Shown here one piece after another: positions 33,181-41,214 of a stretch of 64,000 nt of DNA. A program made the translations under genes and the position numbers. Numbering within the stretch: the stretch's first letter is position 1; every line of letters begins with the position of its first letter. The DNA is taken from NCBI GenBank assembly GCA_937876205.1, contig CALEII010000033.1:83650-147649 (forward strand), written 5' to 3'. The stretch comes from an uncultured Clostridia bacterium (lineage in GTDB: Bacteria; Bacillota; Clostridia; Oscillospirales; Acutalibacteraceae). The notes below the pieces were generated by a model, which was not told the origin of the DNA, ran no database searches, and worked only from the letters and a program-made list of their open reading frames with translations.

Positions 33181-34140
33181 ATGAAAAATTACGATCACGC
33201 ATTACTTGTTATGGAAAAGCATGACTATCCTGCACAGGCAAGGGAAGTTATCATCCGTACAGAGGAAAAGATTATTGCAGACGAAAATGCAAACAAGATA
33301 TATGAATCAATGTATAAAGCCTATTGGGTGAAAAAACAGAACTTTGATAAGTTTCATAAAAAGGTTGAAGAACTTGCTGAACTTATCGGTGAAAGCAAGT
33401 ATACAGTCAATTTTGTTCTTCTTCTCAACTGCACAAAGCCCCTTCTTGCAAAGTATAAGAAGGAAAAAATAGATGAAGAAATATACTGGAGAAGTATCCT
33501 TGACCTCAAATCAAAGCTGATTGAGTGTAAAGAAAATTATGATGTATGGGGCACATTCGTTGAGGGCTGGTTCAGAGGCTTCTATACTCTCAACCGTTTT
33601 GCTCTGGGCAGACTTCAGTTTGAATATTCAGATTTCTGCTGTGATATGTATGTCAAAAACGGTGTCGAGCTTTATGACAGCGATTTTGTCGTCGGTATGC
33701 ACATTCCCTCAAATCAGGGACCTCTTACATACGAAGCAAGACTTGATGCTTACAGAAGAGCATATAATTTCTTCAAGGATAAGTTCAAGAATCCCAGATA
33801 TGGTGTTTTCTGCTGTCATTCTTGGCTTCTCTATCCCGACAATCAGAATATTCTTCCCGAGAATTCAAATATCAGCGACTTCCTTCGTGATTTTGAGCCT
33901 CTTGAGGTTACCTGGACTTATGATTTCGGCGACCAGTGGAGAATTTTCGGCGTAAAGAATGACAGAAAGCCCGCTCATGAGCTTCCTCAGAATACAAGTA
34001 TGCAGAGAGCATATGTTGAGTGGTTCAAAAAGGGTAAGAAGCCCGGCCACGCATACGGAATTGTTATCTATGACAGCGAGACAGATACAATTCTCACAAG
34101 ATGCACAAGAGAAGAATATAAAGAAAAATACGGCTATTGA
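33181..34140 (+). CDS. Predicted acyltransferase-domain protein (GNATx/DUF5596-like)
   Basis: 319 residues from ATG 33181 (AGAGGTG upstream; an earlier in-frame region is an extension over the ABC gene). The body contains LGRLQFEY, GMHIPSNQGPLTYEARLDAY and FCCHSWLLYP segments that I associate with Firmicute proteins annotated as acyltransferase-domain (DUF5596/GNATx) proteins. The first 150 residues are helical. It is probably a cytoplasmic enzyme that moves an acyl group; substrate unknown. It has its own promoter and terminator, so it is monocistronic. Confidence 0.6.
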   Translation: MKNYDHALLVMEKHDYPAQAREVIIRTEEKIIADENANKIYESMYKAYWVKKQNFDKFHKKVEELAELIGESKYTVNFVLLLNCTKPLLAKYKKEKIDEEIYWRSILDLKSKLIECKENYDVWGTFVEGWFRGFYTLNRFALGRLQFEYSDFCCDMYVKNGVELYDSDFVVGMHIPSNQGPLTYEARLDAYRRAYNFFKDKFKNPRYGVFCCHSWLLYPDNQNILPENSNISDFLRDFEPLEVTWTYDFGDQWRIFGVKNDRKPAHELPQNTSMQRAYVEWFKKGKKPGHAYGIVIYDSETDTILTRCTREEYKEKYGY

Positions 34141-34148
34141 TAATTTCA

Positions 34149-34187
34149 GGGGATGTAAAAGCTTTCGTTTTTACATCCCCTTCGTTT
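34149..34187. terminator. Bidirectional terminator between convergent genes
   Basis: GGGGATGTAAAA (34149-34160) pairs with TTTTACATCCCC (34169-34180), followed by TTCGTTTTT; the GNAT gene on the minus strand ends next to it. Confidence 0.85.
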
Positions 34188-34664
34188 TTAAAGCAAATAT
34201 TCCATATACATTCTCTGCACTGTCATTCCGCATTTTTTATAGAAATTTACGGCGTTTTCATTAAATGCCCAGACGTTCAGCTCTGCAAGATGGCACTGTG
34301 CATTTATTGCCTCCTGTTTTGTTGCATCCATAAGCGCCTTGCCGATGCCGTGCTTTCTGAACGCTGAGTCAACGCAGACATCATCAATATACATTTTTCG
34401 GTATCCCAACAGGATGCCGTTTTCTTTAACATCTATAATTTTAGACATAGTATAACCCATTACGGTATCAGCGTCGTTGACTGCAACAAGAATGATTTCA
34501 TCAGGGGTGCAGATTTTTTCTTCAACAGAAGCTATATCGTACTTTGCACCGCCGGCGCCGTAAATATCAGGTCTTCCTTCGTGATGAAGCTCGGCTATCG
34601 TTTTAAGTAATTCACAAAGTCTTGCCGCATCCTTTTTTTCTGCACGTCTTATTCTGATTTCCAT
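34188..34664 (-). CDS. GNAT-family N-acetyltransferase
   Basis: 158 residues, a complete GNAT fold: RIRRAEKKDAARLCELLKTI at the start, the acetyl-CoA pyrophosphate loop CVDSAFRKHGIGKALMDATKQEA (the R/Q-x-x-G-x-G/A form RKHGIG), and the C-terminal LAELNVWAFNENAVNFYKKCGM. This type acetylates amines on small molecules, antibiotics or protein N-termini; the substrate is unknown. Start ATG 34664 follows AGAAGGCG, with its own promoter at 34695-34723. Confidence 0.85.
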   Translation of the reverse strand: MEIRIRRAEKKDAARLCELLKTIAELHHEGRPDIYGAGGAKYDIASVEEKICTPDEIILVAVNDADTVMGYTMSKIIDVKENGILLGYRKMYIDDVCVDSAFRKHGIGKALMDATKQEAINAQCHLAELNVWAFNENAVNFYKKCGMTVQRMYMEYLL

Positions 34665-34694
34665 TTTTTCGCCTTCTCTTGTTAGAATAAGGAT

Positions 34695-34723
34695 AATTTA
34701 GCACACATAAACAAAAAAGTCAA
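34695..34723 (-). promoter_or_regulatory. Promoter of the GNAT gene
   Basis: Minus strand TTGACT (34723-34718), 17-base spacer, TAAATT (34700-34695), about 30 bases upstream of the start codon. Confidence 0.7.
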
Positions 34724-34777
34724 ACACTTGTTAAAATACTAATATAAAGACTCTCTCATAGCGAAAGAATTATATTC

Positions 34778-35299
34778 TCATAGATTTTTGTAATATATAT
34801 TTCTTTTTAATCCGCCATATTTTGTTTTTACACAATGGAGAATGAAACCTGCGTTTTCAAAATTACGGATGCTGTGTACATTGTCGGGTGAGACAGTGGC
34901 ACAAATAATTTTTTTGCCTTTTTCAACGGCTTTTTCAGACAGATGGTTTATAATTTTCTTCTGCAGACTGTTGCCTCTGTAATCAGGCAGAACAATAACA
35001 AGCTTGAAATTTATGACTTCAGAAAGGTTGTCTTCACTTATGCCTATGTCATTGCCAATATTTTCTTCAGACTGTAAACCGTCGTAGAGAATTCCGAAAG
35101 CAATCAATTTATCCTGATGAAAAACTCCGAGTGTGTAATGTGGTTCATCAAGACAAGCTGTCAGCATTTCGGGAGTATTTCTTCTGAGAAGGTCTGTGTT
35201 GTCAAGATTTCTGAATGCTTCTTCCTGAATAAATAAAATTTGATCAAGATCGGATTCCTTGCACTGTCTGAATTCAAATTCAGAATCGGGGTATTTCAT
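34778..35299 (-). CDS. GNAT-family N-acetyltransferase (second)
   Basis: 173 residues. The GNAT pattern is seen in FRQCKESDLDQILFIQEEAF (about 9-28) and VIVLPDYRGNSLQKKIINHL (acetyl-CoA loop with RGNSLQ in place of R-x-x-G-x-G), then ICATVSPDNVHSIRNFENAG. It is not closely similar to the neighbouring GNAT at 34188. It overlaps the upstream membrane-protein gene by four bases (ATGA), so the two are translationally coupled. Confidence 0.82.
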   Translation of the reverse strand: MKYPDSEFEFRQCKESDLDQILFIQEEAFRNLDNTDLLRRNTPEMLTACLDEPHYTLGVFHQDKLIAFGILYDGLQSEENIGNDIGISEDNLSEVINFKLVIVLPDYRGNSLQKKIINHLSEKAVEKGKKIICATVSPDNVHSIRNFENAGFILHCVKTKYGGLKRNIYYKNL

Positions 35300-35916
35300 T
35301 TTTTTAACCTTTTGAACCCTTTCTTTTTCTGTAAAGTCATTTTTTTGTAAGTTTCAGGATCAACCATTTTTTCAAGAGAGTATTCTTCATGAAAAATCGG
35401 TCTGCCTGTTTTTCTTCTGTAATCAGACCACTCTTTTTCAAGTTTGTAAAGATTTCTGAAATTTTCAGGGCTTTTTACAAGTTTTTTCTTTTGAACATAA
35501 GGATTATGCATCGCAATAAAAAATCTGTAGCCGAATAAATCATCAAGCATATCAATTGTGAGCGTGCCTCTGTCAATAAGCAGCTGAAATGTTTCAAAGA
35601 AAGTGAGGTAATTTGATATGTATATGTTTTTCAGTTCAAGATCAGGCAGATTCTCAAAATCATATTCTTCAAAAAGAGTGTATGCGTGCTTGTAATCTTC
35701 ATTCGTGACAAAAGATGAATTCAGGTCAGCAATAAAGTCAGCTTCTGTAATTTTCCTGGACTGATAAATTTCAGCAGCAAGTAAAACAACACCAAGCACT
35801 GCTGACAACAGAGAGGCGTACTGAATCATATTGGACTGATTGCTGTATGATATCACAAGTGTGGCTACGCAAAGTATCAGTACAATTGTAAAACCTAGAA
35901 TTTTTATTTTTTTCAT
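35296..35916 (-). CDS. Membrane protein of unknown function (two N-terminal helices)
   Basis: 206 residues. Hydrophobic segments at about 6-23 and 33-49 precede a 150-residue cytoplasmic part with SRKITEADFIADLNSSFVTN and many acidic and aromatic residues. The layout resembles DUF4760-like proteins, which are of unknown role; I do not claim homology. Lysine-rich C-terminus (KKKGFKRLKK). ATGA overlap with the downstream GNAT gene makes a two-gene operon. Confidence 0.55.
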   Translation of the reverse strand: MKKIKILGFTIVLILCVATLVISYSNQSNMIQYASLLSAVLGVVLLAAEIYQSRKITEADFIADLNSSFVTNEDYKHAYTLFEEYDFENLPDLELKNIYISNYLTFFETFQLLIDRGTLTIDMLDDLFGYRFFIAMHNPYVQKKKLVKSPENFRNLYKLEKEWSDYRRKTGRPIFHEEYSLEKMVDPETYKKMTLQKKKGFKRLKK

Positions 35917-35945
35917 ATCTTTTCACAACCGGTGTAAACAATTGT

Positions 35946-37046
35946 TTACCATTTATTCTCTACATACTCACAGAAAGCGTACATATCGTTGATTTCGAGC
36001 TTTGTGCCGTCATCAAGGATAACATTTCCGTTCCATTTGCCGTGGACCTGATGTGTGTGCATTCTTGCAACACCCACATTCATATCTGAATGGTGGTCAA
36101 ATGTGGGAGTCATTGTGAGATTGAATCTGCCGTCTTCTGAAATGAATTTCCAGGGCTCCATAAACTTGTCGGGCTTGGGGAATGTTTCAACATCCACTGC
36201 ACCGAATTTGTGTGCCTTGCCGTCATAGAATATTGCAGTTTCGGTTGCATTGCTCTCGTCACCGATTGCCCAGGTGATTTCAAAGCCGAAGAGGTGCTTT
36301 TCGCCGTTTGCATCTGTTATATAGCTTGAACCGTTGCCCCAGTACCATACCATTTCGTGGGGAGTGTTGACTCTGCCCCAGTCGAGGGCACAGAATGCAG
36401 TATCCTTTGTGAATTCATAAGCCTTGCCGTCATAAATGAATGTGCCTTCACAGGGCATACAGTTCTGCTTTGTTGTCATAAAGTACTTGGTGTCATCACC
36501 TTCAAAGGGAAGAACGGTTGTGATGTTTTCAAGACCCGGCATAATGTCCATATCAAATTTGCATTCAACCATTTTATCCTTTACGGGCATTTTAAACCAG
36601 AGCGTTCTTGATGTTTCTCTTGTGTCAAAATCAAATTCAGCCTTGCCGATTTTCTCTTTGAAACGGTTGGGAACATCACCCTTTGCGGGGGGAACGTGTG
36701 TATTTTTACTGAAAAGGAAAAGCTGAGTTGCGTCAACAATCAGTTTGCCGGCTTCAAGGTCAATAAGCTTTGCTGCAACATAGCCGCCGATTGTGATGTT
36801 TGCAAAGCTGAGCTGTACCATATATCTTCCGTCTGATACCTGATAGAAATCCCATTCCTTGCGGCTCATAATACCTGTTTTTACATAGTTTCTGTTATAG
36901 TCAAAAACATTGTGTCTTGCCCAGCCTTTTGCGATGAGCTTGCCGTCGGGGCTCAGAAGAGGAGTTTCCTCTGTGTACTCAATCTGCTTTGACTTTTCCT
37001 TCCACTGCTGAAAGGGGATATAAGTTCTTTTAGTTTCGTTACTCAT
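35946..37046 (-). CDS. DUF2804 domain protein
   Basis: 366 residues from ATG 37046 (GGAGGAA upstream). The protein is beta-rich with regular W and G residues (LLSPDGKLIAKGWARHNVF, ETPHEMVWYWGNGSSY-like segment at about 245-260) and ends with a CEYVENKW. It resembles DUF2804 proteins of Firmicutes, about 330-370 residues, of unknown function but often suggested to bind lipids or carbohydrates because of a beta-sandwich fold. No signal peptide or membrane segment. Monocistronic with a promoter at 37169-37197. Confidence 0.7.
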   Translation of the reverse strand: MSNETKRTYIPFQQWKEKSKQIEYTEETPLLSPDGKLIAKGWARHNVFDYNRNYVKTGIMSRKEWDFYQVSDGRYMVQLSFANITIGGYVAAKLIDLEAGKLIVDATQLFLFSKNTHVPPAKGDVPNRFKEKIGKAEFDFDTRETSRTLWFKMPVKDKMVECKFDMDIMPGLENITTVLPFEGDDTKYFMTTKQNCMPCEGTFIYDGKAYEFTKDTAFCALDWGRVNTPHEMVWYWGNGSSYITDANGEKHLFGFEITWAIGDESNATETAIFYDGKAHKFGAVDVETFPKPDKFMEPWKFISEDGRFNLTMTPTFDHHSDMNVGVARMHTHQVHGKWNGNVILDDGTKLEINDMYAFCEYVENKW

Positions 37047-37168
37047 AAAAATTCCTCCGATATATTTACTGTATTTTTTTAGACCTGTTTCATTATTTTT
37101 ATGGCTTGTAAAGGCAAATAAAGAGATGTTTTTGCCATATTGATTGTCTTTCGTTGATACTTTATTAA

Positions 37169-37197
37169 ATATTAACATTTTTTATTCAGAATTGCAA
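37169..37197 (-). promoter_or_regulatory. Promoter of the DUF2804 gene
   Basis: Minus strand TTGCAA (37197-37192), 17-base spacer, TAATAT (37174-37169). Transcript start would lie about 115 bases upstream of the gene. Confidence 0.65.
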
Positions 37198-37227
37198 CAG
37201 ATATATTGACAAATTACTCAAATAAAA

Positions 37228-37253
37228 ATCCGTCCTGTAGTTGCAGGACGGAT
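37228..37253 (-). terminator. Terminator of the truncated YitT-like gene
   Basis: ATCCGTCCTG (37228-37237) with CAGGACGGAT (37244-37253); on the minus strand a TTTTTATTT run follows. Confidence 0.88.
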
Positions 37254-37264
37254 AGATCTGTACC

Positions 37265-37540
37265 TTATTCTTGCTGAACTCCGCTGAACACATCTGCAAC
37301 CTCACTGATTGTAAGGAATGCGTGAGGGTCGATGGTGTGAACAATGTCTTTCATTTTTGAAATCTGAAATCTGTTCACAACAAAATAGATAACCGTTTTT
37401 TCGTTATTTAAATAACCACCCTTTACGGGAGAGAGAAAAACTGTAACGCCGAAAGCGTTTATAAAGCCGGCAACGGTAAGAAATAAAAAATTTGTCCATT
37501 TGATTTTTTTCAGTTCATTGAGAAAGCCTCTCTTTTGCAT
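37265..37540 (-). pseudogene. YitT-family protein with internal deletion
   Basis: 91 residues. The first 41 (LKKIKWTNFLFLTVAGFINA then FGVTVFLSP) match the first membrane helix and loop of YitT/DUF161 proteins. From about 42 the protein jumps to the C-terminal DUF2179 domain (EKTVIYFVVNRFQISKMKDI then VHTIDPHAFLTISEVADVF). A full YitT is about 280-290 residues with five to six helices, so roughly 190 residues, most of the membrane domain, are missing in frame. The ORF keeps a good ribosome site (GGAGGCGAC), promoter distance and terminator, so a short product may still be made. Either a decaying gene or a new small anchored sensor. Confidence 0.7.
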
Positions 37541-37570
37541 TTGTCGCCTCCGTTTTGTAAAATTATTGGT

Positions 37571-38611
37571 TTATTCTGCAACACCGTAATGCTCGCAGAG
37601 AATCTTGTATTCATCTTCTGAAATTGAAACAACTGAGCCGTGACGGGGCTTAAGATGGTCAATTTCCATTGAAGAACGCTGGAACTGTCTGAAATTGACG
37701 AAGTCCTTTGTCATCTGTGCAAAGAATGTACCCTGACCGTATTCATCCATTATCATCATATATGAGTCTGTGCCGTTGATACGGTACATTGAGCTGCCCT
37801 CAACACCCCAGTAATTGAGTGAGCAGATGGTGTAATCCGTGTTGTAGGGACCTGTGAGATTTTTTGACTTCACATAGGCAATCTTCTGTGTCAGGTCTTC
37901 TTTGAAATAAAGGTAGTAACAGCCGTCCTTTTCGTTGTAGATTATGTCACCGTCAATACACTGAATATTTCTTGTTTCACCTGTCTCGGGGTCTACTTCA
38001 TTCCATCTGCCGTAGAGCACCTGAGGTTCAGTTGCAAAAGTCTTGAAATCCCTGGTGTATGCGTAATAGTGACCTGCGCAATCATTTTCTGTTGTGGAAT
38101 TTGCCCAGTAGACCATATACATATCCTTTTCCTTGTCCCATATAGCCTGAGGAGCCCACGCTCTGTTTGTGTTTTCGAAGCCCTTGAACTGACGCATATC
38201 AATGACTGTTTCGTCAATCCAGTTCACAAGATCATATGACCTCCACGTGATGAGACAGTGGTTTGATGTCCAGCCGTCAAGAGCATTCATATCGGTACCG
38301 ATGATGAAGTAGCAATCCTTGCCGTTTTCGTCAGTGCCCTTAAGAATATAGGGGTCACGTACACAGCCTGTGCCTTTTGTCTGGTCAATAACAGGTTCGT
38401 TATTGTTGAGAGCTTTGAAATGATAGCCGTCTGTGCTGACAGCGAAATGAAGAGTCTGTTCATCAACCTCGTTGCCCACAAAGTAGCAGAATAGATATGC
38501 ACCCTCCGTGCTGTAGGCAGGGTAGGCGTAGTCATTGAAAACATAGTTGAAAAGATGATAGGGAATCATAACGATTGCAAGAAGTAAGCGTGTGATTTGT
38601 AAAAAAGACAT
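37571..38611 (-). CDS. Anchored GH43-like five-bladed propeller protein
   Basis: 346 residues from ATG 38611 (AGGAGCTG upstream). One N-terminal hydrophobic segment (about 5-25) probably anchors or exports the protein. The rest resembles GH43 and related five-bladed beta-propellers: TGCVRDPYILKGTDENGKDC with the Asp seen at GH43 blades, WAPQAIWDKEKDMYMVYWAN, and GDIIYNEKDGCYYLYFKED. GH43 enzymes cut arabinan, xylan or related polymers; the substrate here cannot be told. The catalytic triad has not been assigned from sequence alone. Confidence 0.65.
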   Translation of the reverse strand: MSFLQITRLLLAIVMIPYHLFNYVFNDYAYPAYSTEGAYLFCYFVGNEVDEQTLHFAVSTDGYHFKALNNNEPVIDQTKGTGCVRDPYILKGTDENGKDCYFIIGTDMNALDGWTSNHCLITWRSYDLVNWIDETVIDMRQFKGFENTNRAWAPQAIWDKEKDMYMVYWANSTTENDCAGHYYAYTRDFKTFATEPQVLYGRWNEVDPETGETRNIQCIDGDIIYNEKDGCYYLYFKEDLTQKIAYVKSKNLTGPYNTDYTICSLNYWGVEGSSMYRINGTDSYMMIMDEYGQGTFFAQMTKDFVNFRQFQRSSMEIDHLKPRHGSVVSISEDEYKILCEHYGVAE

Positions 38612-38725
38612 TGCAGACAGCTCCTGTTGTTTTTTTTCTATTATATCATAAAATGAAGATAAATGATATGATTTTTTCAGTGTTTTTGCAATCAATTCAG
38701 ATACAGTGTAAAAGATAAAAACGAC

Positions 38726-40012
38726 TTATTTTGAATTTAAAATATTATAAATCTTCATTGTGTTCTTTTGAGAAAGCCCCGATTGTGCAGCATAATTTTC
38801 CCACATAGAAACTGCTTTTTTTACATTTTCTATACATTCTGCGGCATCAGATTTCTTTATCCCTGTTTTTTTTGCAACTGCAAACAGATCTGTGTCTGTT
38901 ATATTGTCTGCTTTGCCGTTTATAAGCATCTGATGTGAGTTTACCCATATGCTGTCCCGTTTGTATGCAAAAGTGACATCATAAGCAGGTGAAAGAGACC
39001 ATTCACCTTTTTTGTTCATAAGGAATGATATGTTTTTTGTGTGGTCATCATAATTCTTTGCATACTCATTAAACGTCATACGTCTGAATAATTCAACAGC
39101 GTCTCCGTAGGGGAGTTGCAGTTTTCTTAATACAGAAAAAGCGTCTTCATAAGAATAAATTCTCGGTGAATTGAAGTCCATATGTGCAATTGCGCACAGG
39201 CTTTGCATATGCAGTTTTTCATTGTTATTACGATCAAATCGTTTTGTCATAAAATGTGCGTTGCCTTTTTCCTCATACAGACGACAGTCACTCATTCTGA
39301 TGCCTGTTTTTTTTGCCATAAGATAATATGCATATTCAATTCTGGTATATTCATTTTCATCAGGGGTTATATCTTTGTCTTTGTTGTTTTTTATATTGTC
39401 AAACTTAAGAAGCCAGTAGTCGTAGCCTTTTCCCGCATCAATCTGACCTGAACGTATGTCATTGGTTGCTTCGTTCCATGCAATGAGAGTCTTTGCTCTT
39501 GCTCCGCCGACAGAAGAACTGCATTCCATAAGCTGAGACATCATAGAATCATTTTGTTCTATATGCAGGTTTTCTTTTTCAGATAAAATATCTGCAGCAA
39601 GTCTTGTGAGAGCATCAATATCCACAAAACTGTTTTTGTCACTTAATTCTTTTGCAGGCTCATATTCAAGAGCGCCCATACCTCTTTTTCCGGTGTAGCA
39701 CAGTTTTTCAATAACAGATATGCTGTCAGCTGTTCTTCCCTGATTTTCGAGATATTTGTTTATAACAACAGTACCGAATTTATCGGGTAGTGAGTCAGCA
39801 ACAAGGCCCGGCAGACCGTGAAATGTTTCTTCAGGCAGAGCAGGAAAAAAATATGTTGTTGTTGATAGCGGCATTTTTACAGGAGAGATTTCAATTCCGC
39901 TGTTTATAAAATCCTTATTATATTGAAAGCCGATAATTCCGTTTTTCTCCTGATGCAGATAGCCGACTGTAGTTCCCCACATTTTAACACTTACGGTATT
40001 TCTGTTTATCAT
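38726..40012 (-). CDS. hipA: HipA-family kinase toxin
   Basis: 428 residues, typical HipA length. Ser/Gly loop SSVGGARAK (166-174), the Lys-containing MTKRFDRN (255-262), catalytic NYDDHTKN (320-327, Asp322 as proton acceptor) and the metal-binding LSPAYDVT (Asp345). Kinases of this type phosphorylate translation factors such as glutamyl-tRNA synthetase, slowing growth. It overlaps its antitoxin hipB by four bases and shares its promoter at 40406-40434. The NxDxHxKN motif is intact, so the toxin is predicted active. Confidence 0.88.
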   Translation of the reverse strand: MINRNTVSVKMWGTTVGYLHQEKNGIIGFQYNKDFINSGIEISPVKMPLSTTTYFFPALPEETFHGLPGLVADSLPDKFGTVVINKYLENQGRTADSISVIEKLCYTGKRGMGALEYEPAKELSDKNSFVDIDALTRLAADILSEKENLHIEQNDSMMSQLMECSSSVGGARAKTLIAWNEATNDIRSGQIDAGKGYDYWLLKFDNIKNNKDKDITPDENEYTRIEYAYYLMAKKTGIRMSDCRLYEEKGNAHFMTKRFDRNNNEKLHMQSLCAIAHMDFNSPRIYSYEDAFSVLRKLQLPYGDAVELFRRMTFNEYAKNYDDHTKNISFLMNKKGEWSLSPAYDVTFAYKRDSIWVNSHQMLINGKADNITDTDLFAVAKKTGIKKSDAAECIENVKKAVSMWENYAAQSGLSQKNTMKIYNILNSK

Positions 40013-40365
40013 ATTTTATTCTCCTGTTTATCTTCGCCCCAGACCCAGTCTGAATTTTTCCCGATGTTCTTCTTTCTTACTCTTTTTCGTGATTTTTTTT
40101 CTTCAAAAATAGCTTTGTAATCTGATTTTTCTTCAGGAATAAGCATATCTATATTTTCGCTTATGTTTAGCACAAGCATAATTTTTATAAGATTTGAGAG
40201 CTTTGTATCTTCTCCGTTTTCAATACGTACCAGAGTGCTCAGCGAGACTCCGCTTTTTTTCACAAGCTCAGATTGAGTCATATTCATTGAAATACGGTAT
40301 TTTTTTATGCGTTCGCCAAGCTCTTTAAGGATAAGATTTTCATTTTCATAACCTGTAATTTTCAT
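40009..40365 (-). CDS. hipB: HipB-like antitoxin, XRE-family regulator
   Basis: 118 residues. An XRE HTH at about 15-70 (LGERIKKYRISMNMTQSELV, then SLSTLVRIENGEDTKLSNLI) is followed by a basic C-terminal tail (KKSRKRVRKK) ending DWVWGEDKQ. The order hipB-hipA and the four-base overlap match known modules. HipB binds operators in its own promoter and keeps HipA inactive. An inverted repeat lies between the -35 and -10 at 40398-40422. Confidence 0.85.
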   Translation of the reverse strand: MKITGYENENLILKELGERIKKYRISMNMTQSELVKKSGVSLSTLVRIENGEDTKLSNLIKIMLVLNISENIDMLIPEEKSDYKAIFEEKKSRKRVRKKNIGKNSDWVWGEDKQENKI

Positions 40366-40397
40366 ATATATCCTACCTTATTTTATTTGTCATATTT

Positions 40398-40434
40398 GCA
40401 TAATTATGATACAAAATTATGCTTAATTTGTCAA
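40398..40434 (-). promoter_or_regulatory. hipBA promoter with internal operator
   Basis: Minus strand TTGACA (40434-40429), 17-base spacer, TATCAT (40411-40406). GCATAATT (40398-40405) and AATTATGC (40415-40422) form an inverted repeat covering the -10, a likely HipB site. Confidence 0.75.
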
Positions 40435-40455
40435 GTATGAAAAGTAAAAATATTG

Positions 40456-41154
40456 TCAATCAAAATAAAATTCTTTCATATCATCAAGGCGCAGAAGCAT
40501 AGGATTCAGTCCCCAGCCGGCACCTGTATCAATATCAATCCAGGTGTCGGTTTTTAGTGCTCTGCCCTTGTATTCCTCACCGAATGAAACAGTTGGTGTG
40601 TGGCCGAAAACAGTCATAATATGGTCAAAATAACGGGTGTTGAGGTTTGGTCTCGTCCATACAAGGTCGTGCTTTGAATATTCTGAAAGCTTTTTGTCCT
40701 CTCTGAAATTACCCAGCCCGCTGTGCACAAGAATGAAATCCTTATCACCGGCAGAAACAGTCTCATAAAGAGGGGCATCGTTGAGGTATTCAAAAATATA
40801 CTTCTGCTCACTGTCTCTTATTGCCCTGAGAGCTTCAAGAGTAACGCCGCCGCTGTTTGAGACCCAAAGTGAAAAGGTGTTGAGCATTGTTCCCGTGAGC
40901 CTGTCTGCAGACTCGTTGGTGATTTCTTCAATGATAAATTCACAGTCGAGCATCATTTTTTCGTGATTTCCAAGAAGAAGCTGCGCATTGGATTTGCTCA
41001 TAAGCCATTTGATTATTTTTATTCCGTCAGGGCCACGGTCTATAACATCACCGAGGATATAGAGAAAATCTTTTTCAGAAAAATTTACCGATGCGAGCAT
41101 CTCTTTGAACTTCTCAAGAGAATACCCGTGCAGGTCGGATGTTACATAAATCAT
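40456..41154 (-). CDS. PPP-type metallophosphatase (PrpE/ApaH-like)
   Basis: 232 residues with the three metal motifs of the calcineurin/PPP family: TSDLHG (about 5-10), GDVIDRGPDG (about 35-44) and LGNHEKMM (about 61-68), then LVHSGL and FGHTPT. Length and spacing match serine/threonine-type phosphatases and symmetrical ApppA hydrolases; bacterial homologs of this size include PrpE. The start follows AGGAGTGA. Substrate undefined. No hydrophobic segment, so cytoplasmic. Confidence 0.85.
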   Translation of the reverse strand: MIYVTSDLHGYSLEKFKEMLASVNFSEKDFLYILGDVIDRGPDGIKIIKWLMSKSNAQLLLGNHEKMMLDCEFIIEEITNESADRLTGTMLNTFSLWVSNSGGVTLEALRAIRDSEQKYIFEYLNDAPLYETVSAGDKDFILVHSGLGNFREDKKLSEYSKHDLVWTRPNLNTRYFDHIMTVFGHTPTVSFGEEYKGRALKTDTWIDIDTGAGWGLNPMLLRLDDMKEFYFD

Positions 41155-41182
41155 AATATCACTCCTGTTTTTCTATTTAATT

Positions 41183-41213
41183 GAAAACAACCCATCTTGA
41201 GATGAGTTGTTTC
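41183..41213 (-). terminator. Hairpin after the radical SAM operon
   Basis: GAAACAACTCATCT pairs with AGATGGGTTGTTTTC on the minus strand (one G-U pair), two bases after the last radical SAM stop. The U-run is short, so termination is moderate. Confidence 0.6.
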
Positions 41214-41214
41214 A

